The notes under the pieces: model-generated
What the model saw: the letters and a program-made list of their open reading frames with translations, nothing else
What the model was told of the DNA's origin: nothing
Database searches by the model: none
Shown: piece after piece, positions 50,156 to 59,721 of the stretch
Layout: every line of letters begins with the position of its first letter
Numbering within the stretch: position 1 is the stretch's first letter
From: Thermoplasmata archaeon
GTDB lineage: Archaea; Thermoplasmatota; Thermoplasmata; Methanomassiliicoccales; Methanomethylophilaceae
Assembly: GCA_015063185.1 (NCBI GenBank)
Contig: SUSY01000001.1
Location: 35,165-99,164 of the forward strand
DNA: 64,000 bases
Direction: 5' to 3'
Made by a program: the position numbers and the translations under genes

Positions 50156-50654
50156 CGGTCTTCCCCCTTTCGTTGGGAATGACGGTCATCCTACCGTTAC
50201 GATCCTCGTAGAGCGCTTTGCCCTCGGTGAACCTATCGAGGAAGATGGCCAGTGCGGCGATCTCGGAATGGGGTTGATTTCCCACGGAGACATTGAAGTC
50301 CGCACGCTGGTAGACCTCTGGTGGAACCTTCTCGGCACCTACGAAGATCATGATGTCCTCATCCTTGGGAATGTTCGGTAATGCCTCATCGACCCTTGAA
50401 CCATACATGGTCAGATGGACGACCTTCCCTTTGAAATCCCTGAGGACATCCTTCCACTTCACACCGGTCTGGATAGTATAATCCCCTCCGAAACGTCCCA
50501 CGACGCTACGGATGTTCTCCTCCAGAACAGGGTCGGGCGTATCGATGTAGATCCCCTTAGCACCAAGTGCCCTGGAAGACAATGCGACGTGGGTTGTCAC
50601 GCGCTTGTCCCTATCGGGACGGTGCCCTATCCTCATAATCCAAATGTTGGCCAT
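50130..50654 (-). CDS. trm56: tRNA (cytidine(56)-2'-O)-methyltransferase
   Basis: IWIMRIGHRPDRDKRVTTHVALSSRALGAKGI; IFVGAEKVPPEVY; SPOUT. Confidence 0.93.
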   Translation of the reverse strand: MANIWIMRIGHRPDRDKRVTTHVALSSRALGAKGIYIDTPDPVLEENIRSVVGRFGGDYTIQTGVKWKDVLRDFKGKVVHLTMYGSRVDEALPNIPKDEDIMIFVGAEKVPPEVYQRADFNVSVGNQPHSEIAALAIFLDRFTEGKALYEDRNGRMTVIPNERGKTVVNKDLPQ

Positions 50655-50663
50655 GATGCAGCC

Positions 50664-51164
50664 TTACTCCTCACGCTTGATCTCGATCCTGTGACCACGG
50701 AAGTCCATCTTGACGGACCTGCGGACAAGACTCTTCAACATCGTAGCGGTGAATCCCAACGCCTCTGCCACATCGCCGGAGAATTTTCCATCCTTTCCGA
50801 CCTCTGCGAGGATCTTTGCCTCGACCTCTGCGTACTCCTCATCACCCATCATAGCTGCTGCGAGAACATCGCTGATCTCGTAAACTGGCCACTGTGCGTT
50901 GATGTGGAAAGATGTGTAGAATGTATGATAGGACTTCTCGGGATAGTTTCCGCCTGTGGACATCCACCTACTCTCGACAAGCTTCATCTTATCGAAGAAG
51001 ATGATGGCTTCCCTTCCCTCTGGACCGAACTTCTCCTCGATCTCATCGGCGGTTCTCCATTCCAAGGTCACTTCCTTCAAAACATCCCTCTTTACGACGG
51101 TGTCGACAGATCTGAGCATGGGAACAAGTTCCGAGGGCTCATTGATGACCTTAATTCTATTCAT
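50664..51164 (-). CDS. ArsR-like winged-HTH protein
   Basis: VVKRDVLKEVTLEWRTADEIEEKFG.. ; C-terminal second helical domain. Confidence 0.65.
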   Translation of the reverse strand: MNRIKVINEPSELVPMLRSVDTVVKRDVLKEVTLEWRTADEIEEKFGPEGREAIIFFDKMKLVESRWMSTGGNYPEKSYHTFYTSFHINAQWPVYEISDVLAAAMMGDEEYAEVEAKILAEVGKDGKFSGDVAEALGFTATMLKSLVRRSVKMDFRGHRIEIKREE

Positions 51165-51263
51165 GGCACTGGGTATGGGGTCGAGCCTATAAATAGGCGA
51201 TGATTGATTCGCGGAACTTCGAATCTGACATTACATTTTTGAACTACGACTGGTGTCGATTGG

Positions 51264-52160
51264 TCAGAGACCCAACAGACGCGCCATATTGTCGCCCAAT
51301 AGCTTATCCTTGACACTATCATTTCCGAAATCCAGGCTACGGATGATCTCGATGAACCTGGAACATGTAGTATGATTCTCATAGAGGGGGAAATCTGAAC
51401 CGAACACCACCCTGTCAGGGAACAGAGAAGTGACCTCATCCAACCTTTGACGGATCGTGTCCTTACCGTCAGGCATCCAACCCTGCAGTGCAGAACAATC
51501 CGTATAGACATTCTCATACTCCTGCATCAGAGGGATCAGCTCATCGTGGAACTTACCACCAAGATGGGCAACGATGATCTTGAGGTCAGGATGTCTTTCT
51601 GCCACAGCACTGAGATAGTTCGGATGACAATATTTCTCATCCAGAGGTGCCAACGCCATACCGGCATGGACCGTAACGGGCAGACCCAACTCTTCGATCT
51701 TACTCCAATATTGCTCATACTTTGGATCGTTAGGATAGAAACCTGACGCGGGATATACCTTCATACCTACTGGCTCATAGCTATCGTAGTAACGTTCGAT
51801 CTTCTCGATAGCATCCTTATGATTGGCATCCACGCCGGTGAAAAGAAGTAATCTATCATCTACCTGGCACTGATCATATAGCCATTGCATGTACTCATCA
51901 TTGGTCATCCTACCTTCATTGACCAGGCTGAAATCCGTGGCCAAAACGACGGCATAATCGAGTTTGGCACAATCCATCATCTCCGTGAGACCCTCCTTGA
52001 AACTGTCATAATCCGCGAATGGAATCTCGTCGTCCAATCCAAAATCGAACAAATCCCCATACAGTTCCTTCAACTTCCTGACCGGTTCAAGGTAATTTCT
52101 GATCGCATCATCCGGGAGCATCTCACGTTTCCAAATGTGGATGTGTGCATCAATGAGCAT
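51264..52160 (-). CDS. amidohydrolase-family (TIM-barrel) hydrolase
   Basis: LIDAHIHIWKREM, VTVHAGMALAPLDEKYCHPNYL, IIVAHLGGKFHDELI, VVFGSDFPLYE. Confidence 0.88.
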   Translation of the reverse strand: MLIDAHIHIWKREMLPDDAIRNYLEPVRKLKELYGDLFDFGLDDEIPFADYDSFKEGLTEMMDCAKLDYAVVLATDFSLVNEGRMTNDEYMQWLYDQCQVDDRLLLFTGVDANHKDAIEKIERYYDSYEPVGMKVYPASGFYPNDPKYEQYWSKIEELGLPVTVHAGMALAPLDEKYCHPNYLSAVAERHPDLKIIVAHLGGKFHDELIPLMQEYENVYTDCSALQGWMPDGKDTIRQRLDEVTSLFPDRVVFGSDFPLYENHTTCSRFIEIIRSLDFGNDSVKDKLLGDNMARLLGL

Positions 52161-52378
52161 GGAAAATCAATCATCATCGAATTATTTGAATACTCTTAGA
52201 AACAGAATCGGCTTCGATTGGAGAGGAAATCGTATGCACACGCCCAGGAGGTTTAAGCTATGACCATTGTACGATATACGCTCAACACTTGTAGCCAAAC
52301 GGACCTGAGGCATAAGTACACGTCCCAGCATCAAACACGCTTAACAACCTTTATTAAGGGTCTTGACAATCGCCATGT

Positions 52379-52543
52379 ATGTTCGGAAAGAAATCGAAGG
52401 CACCCGAGATGAGATATCAGTGCCTTGGATGCTACAAAACATTCAAGACAGAGCAGGAAGCACTTGACTGCTGCGGATCTTTCATTCAGGCCTGGAGAAC
52501 CAACTACAACAAATGGGGAAAGCAGCACTGGTACGGCAGGTGA
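52379..52543 (+). CDS. small Cys-rich protein (54 aa): MFGKKSKAPEMRYQCLGCYKTFKTEQEALDCCGSFIQAWRTNYNKWGKQHWYGR
   Basis: Intact ORF below the track length cut-off; TATA-like tttattaa upstream; CxxC and CC pairs; T-rich tract after the stop. Confidence 0.6.
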   Translation: MFGKKSKAPEMRYQCLGCYKTFKTEQEALDCCGSFIQAWRTNYNKWGKQHWYGR

Positions 52544-52613
52544 AGCCTACTTTTAATCCCCAAACATCTTTTTAATCATACTTTTCACAATTTTCAACAA
52601 AGCGGGCCGAGAT

Positions 52614-52934
52614 ATGGACGGAGAAGATATCACCATAAACAAGATCGAAGAGGATCTCAACCTGCTGATCCGTCACATCAAGATGCTTCGTGTAACGAAA
52701 GAGAACCAACCCATCGGCATCATCAGATTGTCAGAGATGACAGACATTCCAAAACATAAGATTCGGTATTCCCTCAGACTTCTGGAAAAGGACGGTGTCA
52801 TCGCACCATCTCCCGGAGGGGCGATCGTCACAGACAAGTACGAATCATATATGAGGGATATTCTGGAATACATGTCCAAACTTCGCGACTCCGTCACCAT
52901 TGTTGAAGGGATGCTGAGAGATGCGCTTGAATGA
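52614..52934 (+). CDS. HTH transcriptional regulator (106 aa)
   Basis: IGIIRLSEMTDIPKHKIRYSLRLLEKDGVI winged-helix pattern. Confidence 0.72.
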   Translation: MDGEDITINKIEEDLNLLIRHIKMLRVTKENQPIGIIRLSEMTDIPKHKIRYSLRLLEKDGVIAPSPGGAIVTDKYESYMRDILEYMSKLRDSVTIVEGMLRDALE

Positions 52935-53009
52935 CAGGTCCATTCGATTCAACGCGACAAAAATCACAAACAAAAAATATTTATATTGAACACCCAATGC
53001 GAGTGTTAG

Positions 53010-53082
53010 GCCGGCATAGCTCAGTTGGTAGAGCGTGTGACTGTTAATCACAAGGTCCAAGGTCCGAGTCCTTGTGCCGGCG
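53010..53082 (+). tRNA. tRNA-Asn (anticodon GTT)
   Basis: GCCGGCATAGCTCAGTTGGTAGAGCGTGTGACTGTTAATCACAAGG...GTGCCGGC cloverleaf. Confidence 0.95.
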
Positions 53083-53169
53083 CCTTTCTATTACAACTCT
53101 TGATAAGACGAAAGTCATTGAGCAACTAAAACTGTTAAATATTGTTGCACAATAACCAGCTCTATACAC

Positions 53170-53245
53170 GGGCTCGTAGCTTAGTCGGTGGAGCGACTGG
53201 CTCATAACCAGTTGGTCGTCGGTTCAAATCCGGCCGGGCCCACCA
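53170..53245 (+). tRNA. tRNA-Met (elongator-like, anticodon CAT) with encoded CCA
   Basis: GGGCTCGTAGCTTAGTCGGTGGAGCGACTGGCTCATAACCAG...CGGGCCCACCA. Confidence 0.93.
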
Positions 53246-53285
53246 CACTTCTTCATTCACTTTGTGATTTATGAAAGGATTGACG

Positions 53286-53942
53286 TCACATATGATCCAG
53301 AAGATGATCCTTCACCGCAGATATATCGTCGAGTATCGCGATGTAAGGGAACTTCGAGAACTCCTTGTGAGGATTCGCTCCAGTACGAACACCGATGAAA
53401 TCCACGCCCGCAAGGAACGCTGCCTCTGCATCGACATCGGTATCGCCGATGAAAACGACGTCATCAGAAGACACATCGAAGTATTTCATCGCGTGATAGA
53501 TTCCCTCCGGATCGGGTTTCTCCCTATCTACAGAATCGGCACCGATGATGAGGTCCAAACATTCGATTCCCCCATGGTCCTCGAAGATCTCGGTTATCCT
53601 ACGTTTGTACTTTGATGTGACGATACCGATACGGATGCCCTTTTCCTTCAAAGCCATAAGGAACGGTAATGTACCATCATAGAGGTGTGCCAAATGCGCC
53701 ATGTCCCGATCTGCTTCCTCAATGAACGCATCAGCGAACCTACGGGCATTGTCATCATCCTCGTCACCGGTAAGTACCACATAGGTCCTCTCCAGAGAAA
53801 GACCGACGGTTGGACAAACGGTCTCAGCATCGGATGGAGGATGACCCAGTGCCTTCAAACCCGCATTGACACATTGAACTATGCCCTCTGTGGAATCGCC
53901 CAACGTGTAATCGAAATCGCTCAGGACAACACTATATCTCAC
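53286..53942 (-). CDS. HAD-superfamily phosphatase (phosphoglycolate phosphatase-like)
   Basis: LSDFDYTLGDSTEGI, IVTSKYKRR, VVFIGDTDVDAEAA; GTG start at 53942. Confidence 0.88.
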   Translation of the reverse strand: MRYSVVLSDFDYTLGDSTEGIVQCVNAGLKALGHPPSDAETVCPTVGLSLERTYVVLTGDEDDDNARRFADAFIEEADRDMAHLAHLYDGTLPFLMALKEKGIRIGIVTSKYKRRITEIFEDHGGIECLDLIIGADSVDREKPDPEGIYHAMKYFDVSSDDVVFIGDTDVDAEAAFLAGVDFIGVRTGANPHKEFSKFPYIAILDDISAVKDHLLDHM

Positions 53943-53993
53943 GACAACTACATCACACAAAGGGTATTTGACTGACGCGGATGATATGGACGT

Positions 53994-54800
53994 GTGACCG
54001 GTGCGTACATAGACATCTACCCCCGTACGATGTCCTGGAACCCATGGCATGGATGCAGAAGGATCAGTCGTGGTTGTTTGAATTGCTATATGTTCGAAGG
54101 GGACGAGAGGAGAGGCGTTCCCAATAGCAATGTGGTCACAAGATCGAAGACCCAGTTCGATCTCCCCTTGAGAAAGGATAGGAACGGGAGATACAGGATC
54201 AGAGACATGCTCCTGATCACTTCGGCTACCAGCGATTTCTTCATAGAGGAGGCAGATGAATGGCGGGATGATGCCTGGAACATCATATCCAAAAGGAAAG
54301 ACCTCACATTCGAGATACTTACGAAACGCCCCCACAGGATCATGGACTGCCTTCCCGATGATTGGGGAGATGGATACCCCAACGTCCGCATGTCCGTCAG
54401 TGCGGAGGACCAGGAGGCGTGGGATATGCGCGTACCCATCCTCCTATCCGTGCCTGCAGTCAAGAGGGATGTGTATGTGGCGCCGATGATAGGTCCGATA
54501 GATGCCGAAGAACTCCTCTCAAAAAAGGGAATCGATGCAGTGTATGTCGGAGGAGAGTACTGCAACGAAGGTGCCAGACCATGTGACTTCGAATGGGTCA
54601 AATCGATCAGGGAGGATTGTGTCAGGAACGGGGTCACCATGATATGGAGGAACTGTGGCACATACCTCAAGAAAGATGGAGAGATGTTCCAGATGAGGAA
54701 CATCGAGGAACAGAGCAGACTCTGTGCATCCATAGACATGGATTATATCGTAGACCCGATATTGCCACCCAAGAATGCGGTGCAAAGTCGCCTCTTCTAA
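53994..54800 (+). CDS. DUF5131 (phage Gp37/Gp68-like) protein
   Basis: MSWNPWHGCRRISRGCLNCYMF and ILTKRPHRIMDCLP, GGEYCNEGARPCDFEWVKSIR. Confidence 0.82.
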   Translation: MTGAYIDIYPRTMSWNPWHGCRRISRGCLNCYMFEGDERRGVPNSNVVTRSKTQFDLPLRKDRNGRYRIRDMLLITSATSDFFIEEADEWRDDAWNIISKRKDLTFEILTKRPHRIMDCLPDDWGDGYPNVRMSVSAEDQEAWDMRVPILLSVPAVKRDVYVAPMIGPIDAEELLSKKGIDAVYVGGEYCNEGARPCDFEWVKSIREDCVRNGVTMIWRNCGTYLKKDGEMFQMRNIEEQSRLCASIDMDYIVDPILPPKNAVQSRLF

Positions 54801-54806
54801 GAACCC

Positions 54807-55700
54807 ATGAACACCTTACAAAGAAGATTGCTCATAGTATTCGCAACACTGATGCTATCCGTTTCCGCCATACTTACCAGATACACCAATGTGGACTCGA
54901 TGGGGCTGGTATTCTACAGGATGCTGTTCTCCACACTGCTCACGATACCCCTGGTACTGTTCGCAAAATATAGGGGGACCCTTGGAGGTATAGATCCGAA
55001 GAGGATCGGACTATGCACCATAAGCGGAATCATACTGGCACTTCACTTCTTCACATTCTTCGAATCGTTGAGGTTCACATCCATCGCATCCAATCTAGTA
55101 TTCATCAACACATCGGTGTTCTTCACGGCAGGAATTATGTTCGTGTTCTTTGGGGAGAAGATCTCCAGAAAGGCCACAGGAGCCATATTCCTAACGTTCG
55201 GTGGTAGTGTACTGATTGCGGTCAGCGATATCGGCGGAAGCAACAACGAGTTCTGGGGAGACGTCCTGGCGATCGCAGGCGCATTATTGTTCTCGATCTA
55301 TACCATAATCGGGGGCAATGTGAGAACTACCGTATCCACGACGCTGTACACGTTCATTGTCTACACAGCGGCCACGATCACAGCACTGTTGATATGTGTG
55401 GGGGGCGGAGGAGATTTCATTAACTTCTCCACGACAGATTACCTTTGTGCATTCGGGATGGCCATCTTCTGTACGATCCTTGGCCAGAGCCTCTACAGTT
55501 GGGGCGTGAAATACGAATCGCCCACATTCATGGCGGTCATTGGGTTAGGTGAACCCGTGTTCGGGGCCATATTGGGATTCGTCATCCTTGCGGAGGTTCC
55601 CGCAGCACTCGTATTGGTAGGATCGATAGTCGTGCTGGCAGGAATGTATCTCTTCTCCATCCATACGGAGGAGAAGGATACAGGAAAAGTGGGAAGTTGA
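54807..55700 (+). CDS. EamA/DMT-family transporter
   Basis: About 10 TM segments with two EamA repeats. Confidence 0.87.
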   Translation: MNTLQRRLLIVFATLMLSVSAILTRYTNVDSMGLVFYRMLFSTLLTIPLVLFAKYRGTLGGIDPKRIGLCTISGIILALHFFTFFESLRFTSIASNLVFINTSVFFTAGIMFVFFGEKISRKATGAIFLTFGGSVLIAVSDIGGSNNEFWGDVLAIAGALLFSIYTIIGGNVRTTVSTTLYTFIVYTAATITALLICVGGGGDFINFSTTDYLCAFGMAIFCTILGQSLYSWGVKYESPTFMAVIGLGEPVFGAILGFVILAEVPAALVLVGSIVVLAGMYLFSIHTEEKDTGKVGS

Positions 55701-57737
55701 TCACTTCCTCTTGGATTTCCTCTTCATCGCCTTCTTCAGTTCCTTCTGACCCCTCTTGTGGACCTTGCGAAGGATGTAGAGGATAAGTCCGAGGATTACC
55801 GCACCTGCGGAAACTGTAGCCACGGTCTCAACGGGGAACTCCGGATCATCCTCGACAGGTGCACTGTAGACATACCTTCCGACCTTTCCGTTCTCGGACT
55901 CCACCAGGACATAATGGAGACCTTCGATGGATTCCAATACGAGTTCAGGAACGGCAGTGGTCTTCTTCTCCTCCCCTGCATCGGTGACTATGGTCCATTC
56001 ACACTCACCGGCAACATCCCTTACCTTCAATGTGACCGAATCCACACCGTGCTCGGGTTTCACGGTGAGCGTATATCCGCCCTTGTAATCGTTGTTCCAA
56101 TCCTCCATGTATTCAAGTAGATAGAACTCGGTGACATCAGGGTCCATGATGAACAGACCGCACTCCCTGTTGTTCATGAACGCGTTGGAGGTCCAGTTTA
56201 CGGACGAGACCCAGACACAATCATCGATGATCACACCCTTGTTGTGCATCGTGGCATAACCCTTACCGGACATCATTCCAGCCTTGATATTGGTGGCCTT
56301 ATTGAGTCCGTCCACGACATGGGATGCTTCCCTGTCCATGAGGAGGAACCTTGCATCCACCCCCCTGTCCGCAGCTAACTTCATGGAATTGAGCGGAGAA
56401 GGTGAATTCCAATCCTCGAAACTCTTACCGATATCCATTTGTTCGGTATAGATCCTGTCCTCGGCCTTGTCCATATAGTATTGCAATGCCTTATAGGTGT
56501 TGTCAGGAGCCATGAACATCCTGAACTGGACATCATCGAACGACACGGAGGAATAGACCATGTCATCCATGTGGGCATCCACCTGGGACTTGGACTTCTT
56601 CGTCCAAGTTTTATCATAGTTGGGCTTATCGGACGCGGCCCTGGCGGAATCTAGATCCCCAACATCCTTTCCGTTCCAATCGTTGAGGAAATAACTCTCC
56701 ATGTAGTCTGCATAGTCCGTGGATGTCACAACCGCGCCCCAACCCCTGTTACCATCGTTACCGGATGCGCTCAGGTTATCATGGGTCCAGTTCTCGGACA
56801 TCACGATGACTGTGTCATCGTCGATGATGGCATACTTGTTGTGGACGTAGGAGTATCTGTCGTAGTCCTTGTCGAATCCGATGAACTTCACATCCACATT
56901 GTTCTCATCGTTGAGAACGTCCAACTTCTCCCAGGGATGGTCGTATCCCAAAGGTTTGTTCTCTAACAGGACCTTGATCTCGACGGAATCTGGCATGTTG
57001 GCCAACAAGGAGATCATGTAATCGCTGGTGAGCATGTAGATCGATACGTAGACCCTCTCGTTCGCAGAACTGACAGCATCCATTATCGGATATCCATTGG
57101 AATCCGGGAACACGAACGGTTCTACGGTTCCGGTGAATATTGGCACATCCTCGAATCCATTGGATGTGTAACCATCACCGATGGCCACCCAATCGAAGTA
57201 GGTGTTCGTATCGTTGGGTTCCACCCTCTTGATCGCCTCATTCAGGTTGGAACCATCCGCGGACATCCCGACCCACCCGGAAGATGGGGCGGTGATGGAA
57301 CCATAGGACACTACATCAACGATGGAGTCACTGGCACTATAAAGGTATAGATTGTCCCCACCGTTGTTCAGACTGAACTTCCCTGGGTTGGTCATGGCCC
57401 ACACGACCCTGTCCTTACAGAACCAGTTCGAACTCACGACCTTCTTGACAAGCGTCAACACCTCCCCGGAGGCTAATGTGACATCGGGCAACTCCACCTT
57501 GTACCCCGCCTCGTCCTTCACATACCATCCAGTCAAACTCTTACTGCTGGCACTATAGTTCTTTATCGAGAAACCGTCATCCACGGTATCCAACCTATAG
57601 GCCACCTCATAGATCAACAACCCATCACAAACATCGCCTTCTGGCACCGCATCGCTCTCGACAGACATGAATGGAAACGCCGAGAGGAACATCAGTAAAG
57701 CCACAGCTAATGCAAATGCACCCCTTCCCTTATGCAT
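55701..57737 (-). CDS. membrane-anchored extracellular lamin-tail plus phospholipase D-like protein (678 aa)
   Basis: Signal peptide, LTD-like segment (YEVAYRLDTVDDGFSIKNYSA...GWYVKD), two HKD motifs (HNKYAIIDDD, HNKGVIIDD), C-terminal TM with basic tail. Confidence 0.85.
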   Translation of the reverse strand: MHKGRGAFALAVALLMFLSAFPFMSVESDAVPEGDVCDGLLIYEVAYRLDTVDDGFSIKNYSASSKSLTGWYVKDEAGYKVELPDVTLASGEVLTLVKKVVSSNWFCKDRVVWAMTNPGKFSLNNGGDNLYLYSASDSIVDVVSYGSITAPSSGWVGMSADGSNLNEAIKRVEPNDTNTYFDWVAIGDGYTSNGFEDVPIFTGTVEPFVFPDSNGYPIMDAVSSANERVYVSIYMLTSDYMISLLANMPDSVEIKVLLENKPLGYDHPWEKLDVLNDENNVDVKFIGFDKDYDRYSYVHNKYAIIDDDTVIVMSENWTHDNLSASGNDGNRGWGAVVTSTDYADYMESYFLNDWNGKDVGDLDSARAASDKPNYDKTWTKKSKSQVDAHMDDMVYSSVSFDDVQFRMFMAPDNTYKALQYYMDKAEDRIYTEQMDIGKSFEDWNSPSPLNSMKLAADRGVDARFLLMDREASHVVDGLNKATNIKAGMMSGKGYATMHNKGVIIDDCVWVSSVNWTSNAFMNNRECGLFIMDPDVTEFYLLEYMEDWNNDYKGGYTLTVKPEHGVDSVTLKVRDVAGECEWTIVTDAGEEKKTTAVPELVLESIEGLHYVLVESENGKVGRYVYSAPVEDDPEFPVETVATVSAGAVILGLILYILRKVHKRGQKELKKAMKRKSKRK

Positions 57738-57862
57738 GAATCTCTATCACATTTCTGATAAATAGTGCCTTCGATTGTCGTAGAAACCATTCGAAAAACG
57801 CAAGAAATTCCTAACTATTTCCCAAATCAGATATAGAGAGGACACTATCCGGAATCGATATC

Positions 57863-59422
57863 ATGCCCAGGTCCGGCTCTTTGATAATTGTGTCCTTGGT
57901 TGCCATCATGATGGTCACCGCAACCATCGTTATCCTGCCTCAGGAAGAGGAAGGGATGTTCCACTACCCCTCCGGAATGGTGGAGAACGATTTCACAGAC
58001 ATCTGCTACTATACGGATGATTACTTCACGAAACCATCTACACAATACGACGACAGTTTTGCCACAGCAACACTGTGCTTCGCTATGAGTGCGTTCATGA
58101 GCAACATCCATGACGGGGATTACAAGAACAAGAGTTGCAACGCCAAGGAATTCCTGAGGATGTACAACTTCAGAAACATCGATGCCAACGACGGATACGA
58201 TCAGAAACCCACTAAAGATTCCATCGGAATCGTGTTCGGAGAAAAGACCGTGGATGACGATGGAAAGGACTACACACTGATTGCGGTCGGCGTCAGAGGA
58301 TATGGTTACGAGGCAGAATGGGCAGGCAACTTCATCGTAGGTACCGAGGATGAACGCGAAGGGCACCACAAGGGATTCTACGATGCGGCCAAGATCGTAC
58401 TGGATGACTTGGAATCCTACATCTCGGAGAACAGGATCGCCGGGGACATCAAGGTCTGGATCACAGGATACAGCCGCGGAGCGGCCGTCACCAACATCGC
58501 AGCCGGATTGTTGGACATGTCGATCGCCAACGGTGAGCCTGTTCTTGGAGGAAACGTGACCCTCGACAAAGAGGATCTGTACGCATACTGCTTCGAGGCG
58601 CCCTCAGGCGTCTACTACGAAGAGGGCGGAGAATATCCCGATCCCACCTCCGACATTTACAACAACATCTGGTCTATCATCAACAGGAACGATCCCGTTA
58701 CCATGCTCCTGATGAAATCCATCGGGTTCCAGAGGTACGGTACGGACAAATACCTCCCGGACAGCAAGTGCACAGAAGGCTACGAGGAGAGGATGGAACA
58801 TATGCTGGAGTACTACGACGCCATGGACAGCAGGCCCATCATGATGGACTATGCTATCGATGATTTCGTTGTGTACAAAATCACACTTGGTGACAACATC
58901 CTCACGGATTCCGTAATCGAGGTGGACCCCGATCGTACGGATGAGACTCAATGGATGGTCCTCGAGGAGTGTATGGACTTCGTGATCGCAGAGGCGGGAG
59001 GACGTGAGGGATATGTAAGGGATGTCGAGACCGGCCTGGTGGACCTCTTCGATGACATCTGCACACACGCGGATGACAAGTTGCTCCTGGAGCTGATGGA
59101 GACGTTGGCCCTCACCCTGTTCCTCACGACGGATATCGAGGAGTTGGTCAACCATATCGTGGAAGGAGATCATAAAGGAATAGTGGATGGACTCGTAGAT
59201 GCGATAAGGATCAGTCTCGACGCGAAAGGATTCGACAGCACCAAAGCGGAATCTTATGCGGACACCATCGCGACCATCCTAGTGATCCTCAACGGTGCGT
59301 TCAAAGATCAGAGGATGTGCAGCAATTTCGTCACATTGGCCATGAACGTCGCAGGTGTCGGGGGAGCACACTATCCGGAACTATGTTTCGCATGGTTGAA
59401 ATCCATGGATCCCAACTATTGA
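57863..59422 (+). CDS. secreted/membrane-anchored lipase-like alpha/beta hydrolase
   Basis: N-terminal TM/signal; GYSRGAAVTNIAAGLLD nucleophile elbow as in class 3 lipases. Confidence 0.72.
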   Translation: MPRSGSLIIVSLVAIMMVTATIVILPQEEEGMFHYPSGMVENDFTDICYYTDDYFTKPSTQYDDSFATATLCFAMSAFMSNIHDGDYKNKSCNAKEFLRMYNFRNIDANDGYDQKPTKDSIGIVFGEKTVDDDGKDYTLIAVGVRGYGYEAEWAGNFIVGTEDEREGHHKGFYDAAKIVLDDLESYISENRIAGDIKVWITGYSRGAAVTNIAAGLLDMSIANGEPVLGGNVTLDKEDLYAYCFEAPSGVYYEEGGEYPDPTSDIYNNIWSIINRNDPVTMLLMKSIGFQRYGTDKYLPDSKCTEGYEERMEHMLEYYDAMDSRPIMMDYAIDDFVVYKITLGDNILTDSVIEVDPDRTDETQWMVLEECMDFVIAEAGGREGYVRDVETGLVDLFDDICTHADDKLLLELMETLALTLFLTTDIEELVNHIVEGDHKGIVDGLVDAIRISLDAKGFDSTKAESYADTIATILVILNGAFKDQRMCSNFVTLAMNVAGVGGAHYPELCFAWLKSMDPNY

Positions 59423-59423
59423 G

Positions 59424-59453
59424 TGGGCCAAATGGCCCATCCCAATTATTTTT
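59424..59453 (+). terminator. hairpin plus T tract after the lipase gene
   Basis: TGGGCC-aaat-GGCCCA followed by TCCCAATTATTTTT. Confidence 0.6.
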
Positions 59454-59496
59454 GGAAAACCTAAATTTTAATACATTTATGGAGATTGGATAAAGC

Positions 59497-59721
59497 ATGA
59501 CCAAGAAGACCCTCAAGATCGAAGGAATGATGTGCGAGAAATGCACATCAAAGGTTGAAACAGCCCTTTCTGCACTTCCAGGTGTCACTTCCGTGGAAGC
59601 TAACCACAAGAGGGGAACTGCGGTCGTTAACTTCGATGGAGACATTCCCGATGAAACCCTCGCCATGGCCGTCATAGATGCCGGATTCAAGGCAAAGGTG
59701 AAGCACGGGCTGTTCAAATGA
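59497..59721 (+). CDS. copZ: heavy-metal-associated domain protein (CopZ-like)
   Basis: IEGMMCEKCTSKVETAL (MxCxxC). Confidence 0.88.
   Translation: MTKKTLKIEGMMCEKCTSKVETALSALPGVTSVEANHKRGTAVVNFDGDIPDETLAMAVIDAGFKAKVKHGLFK

Noticed and set aside
52200-52330. Possible C/D box sRNA (ATGACC...CTGA) upstream of the 54-aa ORF
   Set aside because: The C box does not match RUGAUGA and no D'/C' pair or complementary guide was identifiable.
53170-53245. Encoded CCA on tRNA-Met as unusual
   Set aside because: Some archaeal tRNA genes encode CCA while others do not; mixed encoding is not remarkable.
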